Positions 57,919 through 64,000 of a stretch of 64,000 nucleotides of DNA are shown piece by piece. The DNA comes from Maribacter aestuarii (GTDB lineage Bacteria; Bacteroidota; Bacteroidia; Flavobacteriales; Flavobacteriaceae): contig NZ_CP107031.2 in the NCBI RefSeq assembly GCF_027474845.2, positions 2,494,501-2,558,500 of the forward strand, read 5' to 3'. A model generated the notes under the pieces. The model made no database searches. It worked only from the letters and a program-made list of their open reading frames with translations, and had not been told where the DNA came from. The position numbers and the translations under genes were made by a program. Each line of letters opens with the position of its first letter. Position 1 is the stretch's first letter.

Positions 57919-59241
57919 CTATCCGTAAACTTCTTTCACGAAGTTTTCATAAGTAACTTCCTTAGTTTTAAGATTTGCTTTTTCTTTATAAAGGTTTAAT
58001 AATTTTTGGCTCATTAACTGTTCCGATAATCTTTTGACTTCATCTTGGTTGCTCAAAACCCGAGCCGCAATGTTATCCAGTTCTTCTTCTTTCGGGTCCA
58101 TTTGGCCAAACTGGGCCATCTGAGTTCGTATAAAGCCCTTGGAAAACTCCTTAAGCTCATCAAATTGAACCTGGAGATTGTTATCGTTAATGATTTTCCC
58201 CTCTATTAACTGGTAACGCAAACCTTTTTCAGATTTTGCAAATTCTTCACTTGCTTCTTCCTCTGTCAATTCTTTTTCCCCCGTCCTTTGTATCCACTTC
58301 TTTAAAAATTCTCCAGGCAATTCAAATTTTACGTTTTCAATAAAATATTCGGTCACATCGTTTAGGAGCTTTTGGTCGGATTGTTGCTCAAATTGCTTCT
58401 CGGAATCTTCTTTGATGCGTTCTCTAAGTTCTTTTTCAGAGGTAATGGTATCTTTTCCAAAAAGTTTATCGAACAATTCTTGATCCAGTTCCGCGGGCTG
58501 TCTTTCATTTATTTCAGTAATTGTAAATAAAACTTCGATGTTCAACTTCTCAGTTTTTTCTCTTGAAACTCCAAGTATACTCGAAAGTAAATGGTCTTCA
58601 TTTAAAAGCCCCTTGGTTTTTAAAGTTACCGTATCACCAACCTTTTTGCCTAAAAGAGATTCAACGGCTTTTTTACTTTTTAGCTTGTCCATCTCCAAAA
58701 GCGATTGGTTTTCTATACCCTCGGCTTCATTCACAAACTTTCCTGAAACTTCATCGGTTTTTCCTACGGTATCTTTACTTACTAACTTACCGTATTGTTT
58801 TTGAATACGTTCTATTTGCTCAGAAACCATTTTTTTATCCGCCACTATCTTGTAGTGCGTAATGGCTTTTTTAGTTTTTAAGGGTACCTCAAACTGGGGA
58901 GCCAGACCAAGCTCAAACTCAAATGCCAATTCCTCTTTATCCCAATCAAAATTGTCTTGTTGCTTTGGCAGGGGGTTTCCGAGTACGTCCAGTTTTTCTT
59001 CGGTAAGATATTTGTTCAAATTATCCTGTAATAATTTGTTGACCTCGTCTACCAATACCGCTTTGCCATATTGCTTTTTTATAAGTCCCATTGGTACTTG
59101 CCCTTTTCTGAATCCAGGGATATTTGCCTGTTTTTTGTAGTCCTTTAAAATGGTGTCTACCTTGTCCTGGTAGTCATCTTTAGTTATGGCAACTTTAACG
59201 ACGGCGTTTAAATTATCTATCTGCTCCTTTGTAATATTCAT
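57919..59241 (-). CDS. tig: Trigger factor
   Basis: 440 residues. The N-terminal ribosome-binding signature is IPGFRKGQVPMGLIKKQYG. The middle region is shorter and diverged from the E. coli PPIase domain, as in other Bacteroidetes. The helical C-terminal arms are present (VTEYFIENVKFELPGEFLKK). It is a ribosome-associated chaperone and first gene of the clp operon. Confidence 0.95.
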   Translation of the reverse strand: MNITKEQIDNLNAVVKVAITKDDYQDKVDTILKDYKKQANIPGFRKGQVPMGLIKKQYGKAVLVDEVNKLLQDNLNKYLTEEKLDVLGNPLPKQQDNFDWDKEELAFEFELGLAPQFEVPLKTKKAITHYKIVADKKMVSEQIERIQKQYGKLVSKDTVGKTDEVSGKFVNEAEGIENQSLLEMDKLKSKKAVESLLGKKVGDTVTLKTKGLLNEDHLLSSILGVSREKTEKLNIEVLFTITEINERQPAELDQELFDKLFGKDTITSEKELRERIKEDSEKQFEQQSDQKLLNDVTEYFIENVKFELPGEFLKKWIQRTGEKELTEEEASEEFAKSEKGLRYQLIEGKIINDNNLQVQFDELKEFSKGFIRTQMAQFGQMDPKEEELDNIAARVLSNQDEVKRLSEQLMSQKLLNLYKEKANLKTKEVTYENFVKEVYG

Positions 59242-59281
59242 TATCTATACTTGTCTAAATCCTTTAATATAAAATGGGAGG

Positions 59282-59312
59282 CAAAATTACTACAAATTAG
59301 CATGTCTACCAA
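59282..59312 (-). promoter_or_regulatory. Promoter of tig-clpP-clpX
   Basis: On the minus strand: TTG (59312-59310), 20-nt spacer, TAATTTTG (59289-59282), 41 nt before the tig ATG. Fits TTG-N20-TAnnTTTG. Confidence 0.65.
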
Positions 59313-59352
59313 GTTTTTAAACCCTTGTGTTCCAAATATTAACTAGTATTTA

Positions 59353-59694
59353 TTAGTCTTCCTTTAATAGCGAAAAAAGGATGGATTGTAAAAATGAAAG
59401 TAATAGACTGAAAAGCAAAGCCCACCAAATTCCTTCTACGTTAAATCCTGTAATTAAATAGTCTGCCAATAAAATGATGATGGCGTTAATGATTAATAAG
59501 AACAACCCAAAGGTGAGAATGGTCACGGGTAGTGTAAGTATGACCAAAATAGGTTTCACTAAAAAATTCAGCAAACTCAGCACCACAGCCACAATAATTG
59601 CGGTTACATAGGAGTCTACTGAAACGTTCGGCAGAAAATTTGCTAAAAGAATTACGGCCAATGCACTTAAAAGGACTCTAAGAATAAGTTTCAT
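59353..59694 (-). CDS. Phage-holin-IV superfamily membrane protein
   Basis: 113 residues from ATG 59694 (MKLILRVLLSALAVILLANF). Four membrane helices with the conserved LVKPILVILTLPVTILTFGLF. The PF04020 family is chromosomal in most bacteria despite its holin name; function unknown. Confidence 0.88.
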   Translation of the reverse strand: MKLILRVLLSALAVILLANFLPNVSVDSYVTAIIVAVVLSLLNFLVKPILVILTLPVTILTFGLFLLIINAIIILLADYLITGFNVEGIWWALLFSLLLSFLQSILFSLLKED

Positions 59695-59713
59695 ATTTTT
59701 TTGGTTTAGTTGA

Positions 59714-59741
59714 ATAAAAAAGGGTGCCAATAGGCACCCTT
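59714..59741 (-). terminator. Terminator of the SGNH lipoprotein gene
   Basis: AAGGGTGCC, loop TATT, GGCACCCTT followed on the minus strand by TTTTATTC. 20 bp after the stop. Confidence 0.88.
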
Positions 59742-59761
59742 AAACATAATGAATAAATTCT

Positions 59762-61264
59762 TTAGTTGATATATAGTCCGGTAAAATCTAGCGGGTTCAC
59801 CCCGGGTAAATTGGAACCGTATTTTTCATTTATGGCCTCTACAAAAAGATTGGCCAGAAGCGCATAACCCCTCGGAGAAGGATGTACCCCATCCAATGAA
59901 AAGCCGCCACCCGTAGCGTATGTAGCAGTAACAGTGCTTCCATCGCCAAGTGGAAATCCGTCGGTTGAGATAACCCTTAGAAAGGCGTTGGCGTCCACTA
60001 AGGCAATATCATACTGGGCCGCGAGGGCAGTAATATTTGCGTTATAAGCGGTTAGGGCCGTGTTTACTGAAAGTTGCTCTTCCGGGGTCAATACCCATTT
60101 ATCGGCTAATGGCACGGCAACACCGTTAATAGAGGTTGGATCCTGAGGATTTGCCAAAGTCCCAATAAAGTTTCTGGCAGTTAAAACGACTAAATCCTCC
60201 GGGGTTGCTTGTCTCATATTTATCAAAGCCGGATTAAAACTGGTCAAATCCGTTAAATCTTCATCCAATAGAACTACGGCGTTCGTGCTTCCGGCAGAGA
60301 AGGAAATTGTTCTTTGTGCTAATTCATCCGCAGTAATGGCTCCTAAACCTTGTAACTGCGCTAAACCACCATTGTAAGCTGCATAAGCACCATTTAGAAG
60401 TGCGGCCGTACCTTCATCTAAAGGTACTGGATTATAAGGCACGGTAGTAAAATACGGTATGGTGGTAACATCGGGCAGATTTGCAATAGCGCCATCCGCT
60501 CCATTTTCCGTCATTGCCTGTAAGGCCGAATTTATTGCACCTGCAACCACATTAGGGTCGGATATGTCGTTACCACCATAGGTGCTCGGGTCGAAGTTAC
60601 CGGTTTGATCCACTCCCGCTCCACCAGCGGTGGCATAACCTAAAATATCGTTATTGCCTATCCAAAGAGTGAAAAAAGAGGCATCTTGAGCTGCGGCATC
60701 TTCAATAATTGTTGCATTTGGATTACTCGCGAATCTGGCGTAGTAAGGATTTGCCAATCCAAGAGCAACGCCCTGTACATTTCCATATCCAGGTGCCAAA
60801 AGGTGATAACTCTTTGCTCCAGGGACGCCCATATTATTGAATGGCCCTGAAAGTGTGTTGCTAATTTCGGTAGAACCCGTTCCGCTAACCGGAACAGGGG
60901 AGGGGGATCCTGATGCAAAGGAAAGTATCACTCTATTTCCCAATATAGGTGTTCCACCAAGTGTTGCTCCACCAAGATTATCCGCCATGAACGGTATGCT
61001 AAAATCACCGCCACCTGCCAATGCAAAATTGGTTGCCAACATGTTGGGAAAGGAAGCCGTTTGACCGTCAATAAAGAGGGCCGCATCGGAGTAACCGGCT
61101 GTAAGGGAGTTTCCTATGGCAACATAGTTGCTGAAATTGGCCGAACCACTAGTATAGTTTATCGGTTCCGGTTCTTCAGGGGTTACAGGGGGAGTGCCAT
61201 CATCATCGCTACAGGAAATGAAAACAAATCCAAAAAGAGCGAGTAGGGCTAAAATCTTTTTCAT
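59762..61264 (-). CDS. SGNH/GDSL-hydrolase lipoprotein
   Basis: 500 residues. Lipoprotein signal peptide (LLALFGFVFISCSDDD). The G-D-S-like block is VAIGNSLTAGYSD (Ser), followed by IGNNDILGY (Asn) and the late DGVHPSPRGYALLANL (Asp, His), the full SGNH catalytic set. Long Gly/Asn-rich insert between. Probably a surface or outer-membrane esterase; substrate unknown. Confidence 0.9.
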   Translation of the reverse strand: MKKILALLALFGFVFISCSDDDGTPPVTPEEPEPINYTSGSANFSNYVAIGNSLTAGYSDAALFIDGQTASFPNMLATNFALAGGGDFSIPFMADNLGGATLGGTPILGNRVILSFASGSPSPVPVSGTGSTEISNTLSGPFNNMGVPGAKSYHLLAPGYGNVQGVALGLANPYYARFASNPNATIIEDAAAQDASFFTLWIGNNDILGYATAGGAGVDQTGNFDPSTYGGNDISDPNVVAGAINSALQAMTENGADGAIANLPDVTTIPYFTTVPYNPVPLDEGTAALLNGAYAAYNGGLAQLQGLGAITADELAQRTISFSAGSTNAVVLLDEDLTDLTSFNPALINMRQATPEDLVVLTARNFIGTLANPQDPTSINGVAVPLADKWVLTPEEQLSVNTALTAYNANITALAAQYDIALVDANAFLRVISTDGFPLGDGSTVTATYATGGGFSLDGVHPSPRGYALLANLFVEAINEKYGSNLPGVNPLDFTGLYIN

Positions 61265-61316
61265 CAGTATAATTTTGAGTTAATTTGTTTGAATGATATT
61301 TAAATCACAGTAGAAC

Positions 61317-61346
61317 CAAAATTAACCAAAATTATTACTCACACAA
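61317..61346 (-). promoter_or_regulatory. Promoter of the SGNH lipoprotein gene
   Basis: On the minus strand: TTG (61346-61344), 19-nt spacer, TAATTTTG (61324-61317). A second identical TAATTTTG lies at 61334-61327. The ATG is ~50 nt downstream. Confidence 0.65.
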
Positions 61347-61393
61347 TTATTTGGATAAAAAAATTATGCATGCATAATAAATTAGAGCCTTTT

Positions 61394-62167
61394 TTAAGAA
61401 TTTAGAAATTTTAACGATTTTTCTAAGAATTCATCGGGGTTTTCCGCGTGTAACCAATGGCCGGCGTTGCTAATAGTTTTAAGGCTGGCTTTGGGAAAGT
61501 GCTTTTTAATCTCCAGAAAATCGTTGTCCACTACATACTCCGATCGGTCTCCCTTTAAGAAAAGTGTGGGACCGTCATACCTGTCCGTGCTACTGATATT
61601 TTCTCCTACCTCTTCCATTTTTCCACTTAGAACTGGCAGATTAAAGCGAAACTTCAATTGTTTACCGTCGGCCCTATAAAGATTTTTTAGTAAAAACTGC
61701 CGCGTTCCAAAATCAGGTATGTATTTTCCAAGTTGTTCGTCTGCTTCATTCCTAGAGATGATATTCTCAACATCCATCTTATTAAGTGCATCGATTATGT
61801 AGTCATGATGAGGAGGATAATACTTGGGGGCAATATCGGCGACTATCAACTTTGTAACCTTATCTGGGTATAAGCAGGCAAACTGCATTGCGGTCTTTCC
61901 GCCCATGGAGTGTCCAATGAGAAAAGTCGATTTTATTTCATGAAACTTTAAATAAGCCGACAAGTCCTCGGCCAAAATGTCATAATTAAAATCACGGGAA
62001 TGAAAGCTCCTGCCGTGATTTCGCTGATCTATTAAATGGACTTCGAAGCCATTTTCGGAATAGGAAGAGCCTAAGGTTTTCCAATTATCGGACATCCCAA
62101 GAAAACCATGTAGAATGCACAACGGTTTACCCTGGCCAATAATCTTAGAGGATAGGATTGGATTCAT
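61394..62167 (-). CDS. Alpha/beta hydrolase (YbfF-like)
   Basis: 257 residues. Nucleophile Ser in [15 protein letters not shown]; early [13 protein letters not shown] and [11 protein letters not shown]; acid in [10 protein letters not shown] and His in [13 protein letters not shown]. Esterase of the YbfF group. The ATG overlaps the pdxJ stop by 4 bp, so the two are coupled. Confidence 0.9.
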   Translation of the reverse strand: MNPILSSKIIGQGKPLCILHGFLGMSDNWKTLGSSYSENGFEVHLIDQRNHGRSFHSRDFNYDILAEDLSAYLKFHEIKSTFLIGHSMGGKTAMQFACLYPDKVTKLIVADIAPKYYPPHHDYIIDALNKMDVENIISRNEADEQLGKYIPDFGTRQFLLKNLYRADGKQLKFRFNLPVLSGKMEEVGENISSTDRYDGPTLFLKGDRSEYVVDNDFLEIKKHFPKASLKTISNAGHWLHAENPDEFLEKSLKFLNS

Positions 62168-62877
62168 TTCAGTTTATTCAAGTACATATTTATAACGTTG
62201 TCCAGACCAAAATATAATGATTCGCAAATGAGCGCATGGCCTATGGATACTTCCAAAAGATTGGGAATGTTGGCTTTGAAGTATTGAATATTGTCCAAGC
62301 TAAGGTCGTGCCCGGCGTTAATACCAATACTGAGGTCTATGGCTTTTTTGCTCGCCTTAATGAATGGCTTAATGACCATTTCTTTATTTTTCGCATAATC
62401 GGAGGCATAACTTTCCGTGTAGAGTTCAATACGGTCGGTACCCGTGTCCTTGGCGCCTTCAACAGCGGCAACAATAGGGTCTACGAAAATTGAAGTTCGG
62501 ATACCAGCTTCTTTAAAGATGCCAATAACATCACTCAAAAAATCTTTATGTTTAACAGTGTCCCATCCTGCGTTGGATGTAATTGCGTCTTCCGCATCTG
62601 GTACCAGAGTGACTTGAGTGGGTCGTACTTCAAGGACTAAATCTATAAATGCTGGTATGGGGTTACCCTCAATGTTGAATTCCGTGGTGACGATATTCTT
62701 TAAATTACGGACATCCTCATAGCGAATATGCCGTTCGTCCGGTCGTGGATGCACGGTAATTCCTTGTGCTCCAAAACGTTCAATATCCTCTACTACCTTC
62801 AATAGATTGGGTGTATTTCCCCCTCTCGCATTACGAAGAGTGGCAATTTTGTTCACGTTAACGCTTAGTTTGGCCAT
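62164..62877 (-). CDS. pdxJ: Pyridoxine 5'-phosphate synthase
   Basis: 237 residues from ATG 62877 ([20 protein letters not shown]). Octameric TIM barrel, with [25 protein letters not shown] and [12 protein letters not shown]. It condenses 3-amino-1-hydroxyacetone phosphate with deoxyxylulose 5-phosphate in DXP-dependent vitamin B6 synthesis. Divergent from the CBS gene. Confidence 0.96.
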   Translation of the reverse strand: MAKLSVNVNKIATLRNARGGNTPNLLKVVEDIERFGAQGITVHPRPDERHIRYEDVRNLKNIVTTEFNIEGNPIPAFIDLVLEVRPTQVTLVPDAEDAITSNAGWDTVKHKDFLSDVIGIFKEAGIRTSIFVDPIVAAVEGAKDTGTDRIELYTESYASDYAKNKEMVIKPFIKASKKAIDLSIGINAGHDLSLDNIQYFKANIPNLLEVSIGHALICESLYFGLDNVINMYLNKLK

Positions 62878-62969
62878 ATTATCGATTTTGATTTTAAGGG
62901 ACTCCAAAAATACGAATAAGGCATACCTTTTGATATTAATAATTACTAATTTGCGTTATAATTTAGTTT

Positions 62970-63626
62970 ATGCAGATACAAGATCACATCATAACCAATA
63001 TTCCAGTTTTTAAGATTGAAGGGACCTTTGAAAAGGTTTTGGATTTCTTTAAGACGAACACCTTTTCACATGTTGCCATCACGGAAAAGGGAAAATTTGT
63101 TGGGGTTTTTTCCGAGAATGATATGGAAGTTGTAAAGCCAAAAGCTAAAATTGAGGATTACCGATACGATTTGGAGTCTTTTTTTGTTCAAAAGGACACC
63201 AATTGGCTGGACGTGTTGGAAGCGTTTGCCAGAAATGAAGCAAATTTGCTTCCTATTGTAGGGTCGGATGAACAAGTAATAGGGTATTATGACCTTACGG
63301 ATATTGTGGCGGTTTTTATTGACACTCCCTTTTTTACCGATCCCGGAAATATTCTGGTCATTGCAACGGCTGCAAAAGACTATTCCTTTAGTGAGGTCGC
63401 ACAGATTGTGGAGAGTAATAATGCTAAATTTATCGGTGGTTTTATTACCGATGTGCAAAACGATGTGGTACAGATAACCATTAAGATAAGCAACACCAAC
63501 TTTAATGAGGTCGTACAGACCTTTAGACGCTACGGTTATCATATTCTTTTTGGAAATGCGGATGATCAATTTCTGGAAAATCTTAAGGGGCGCTCAGACT
63601 ATTTGGACAAATATCTAAACGTCTAG
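62970..63626 (+). CDS. CBS-domain protein
   Basis: 218 residues with an N-terminal CBS pair (FSHVAITEKGKFVGVFSEND and ANLLPIVGSDEQVIGYYDLT) and an ACT-like C-terminal part (NILVIATAAKDYSFSEVAQI). Resembles the AcuB group. CBS domains sense adenosyl ligands. The stop is 1 bp before the nadK ATG. Confidence 0.88.
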   Translation: MQIQDHIITNIPVFKIEGTFEKVLDFFKTNTFSHVAITEKGKFVGVFSENDMEVVKPKAKIEDYRYDLESFFVQKDTNWLDVLEAFARNEANLLPIVGSDEQVIGYYDLTDIVAVFIDTPFFTDPGNILVIATAAKDYSFSEVAQIVESNNAKFIGGFITDVQNDVVQITIKISNTNFNEVVQTFRRYGYHILFGNADDQFLENLKGRSDYLDKYLNV

Positions 63627-63627
63627 T

Positions 63628-64000
63628 ATGAAGGCTGCTATCTACGGACAAACGTACCAGGAAAATGCAATTGAATTTTTACTGGAACTTTTGGATGAAC
63701 TCAAAAGGGAAAATGCAGAAATCTGCATAGAAGAAGAATTTCATCAGTTGTATCTTTCCAAAGGAAACAAAGAAAAGTTTACAACATTTACATCACAGTC
63801 AGGTCTGGATGCTTCTTTTGATATGTTCGTCAGTTTTGGTGGTGACGGCACCATTTTGCGGGCCACCACGTTTGTAAGAGATCTCGGCATTCCCATAGTT
63901 GGCGTTAATACTGGTCGACTTGGTTTCTTGTCCACGTTCAAAAAAGAGGATGTTAGAAAGGTGGTGCGGGAATTTGTAAGTGGGGAATATTCCGTGGTGG
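63628..64000 (+). CDS. nadK: NAD kinase (3' partial)
   Basis: About 124 residues before the window ends. The ATP-binding motif is FVSFGGDGTILRATTFVRD and the following NTGRLGFLSTF is the family signature. Phosphorylates NAD to NADP. Starts 1 bp after the CBS gene, as in other flavobacteria. Confidence 0.95.
   Translation, partial: MKAAIYGQTYQENAIEFLLELLDELKRENAEICIEEEFHQLYLSKGNKEKFTTFTSQSGLDASFDMFVSFGGDGTILRATTFVRDLGIPIVGVNTGRLGFLSTFKKEDVRKVVREFVSGEYSVV

Noticed and set aside
59353..59694. Prophage suspected from the holin-like protein
   Set aside because: No other phage gene nearby; this holin-IV superfamily is usually chromosomal.

Overview
The window looks like chromosome of a marine-type member of the Flavobacteriaceae (Maribacter/Zobellia/Arenibacter-like; genus not resolvable by eye). 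Supporting signs are a type B type IX secretion (T9SS) cargo protein followed by a PorP/SprF-like protein and a PD40/OmpA protein, a folK-deoxynucleoside kinase fusion, an IcmF-type mutase, a LytS/LytTR pair with an N-terminal TPR region, a bacterial GH3 protein, and promoters of the Bacteroidetes form TTG-N19-22-TAnnTTTG.

Layout. 1-4.3 kb: LytS-type histidine kinase (5' end outside the window), LytTR regulator, gamma-carbonic anhydrase-like protein and fabD. 4.5-12.2 kb: a 1593-residue surface protein with five exact 342-bp repeats, its PorP/SprF partner and a frameshifted OmpA-family protein. 12.2-21.6 kb: Nramp-like transporter, SanA/YdcF protein, frameshifted icmF, DUF808 protein, succinate-semialdehyde dehydrogenase and a peroxiredoxin-like protein. 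21.9-30.3 kb: small stress and redox genes (ArsC-like, HPF, guanine-deaminase-like, F420-type reductase, nitroreductase, AI-2E-type permease, Rho-N protein, SDR, DUF427, MFS exporter).

30.8-40.97 kb is an integrated element of about 10.1 kb. It lies at the 3' end of a tRNA-Leu(TAA) gene between two copies of GTACTCGAGGCGG. It carries a tyrosine recombinase, an excisionase-like HTH protein, an SF3-type primase-helicase, an iteron/hairpin region that looks like a replication origin, several unknown genes, an SRAP (YedK/HMCES) protein and, next to the tRNA, a reverse transcriptase resembling antiviral DRT2. Directly upstream of the reverse transcriptase is a 320-nt non-coding stretch with its own promoter, pairing 5' and 3' ends, a T-tract and a 144-nt interval without stop codons. 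This is the layout expected for a DRT2 template RNA from which a concatemeric 'neo' gene would be copied. It is the most interesting part of the window.

41-64 kb is housekeeping: tRNA-Leu, tRNA-Gly, mutS, a SpoU methylase, folK-dNK, sppA, a queuosine-precursor transporter, an AsmA-like protein, DUF2797, GH3, an AraC regulator, clpX (frameshifted)-clpP-tig, a holin-like membrane protein, an SGNH lipoprotein, an alpha/beta hydrolase-pdxJ pair, a CBS protein and the start of nadK.

Three otherwise intact genes (icmF, the OmpA-family gene, clpX) are each broken by one base in a homopolymer run. Sequencing error is the simplest explanation, so they should be read as probably intact genes.
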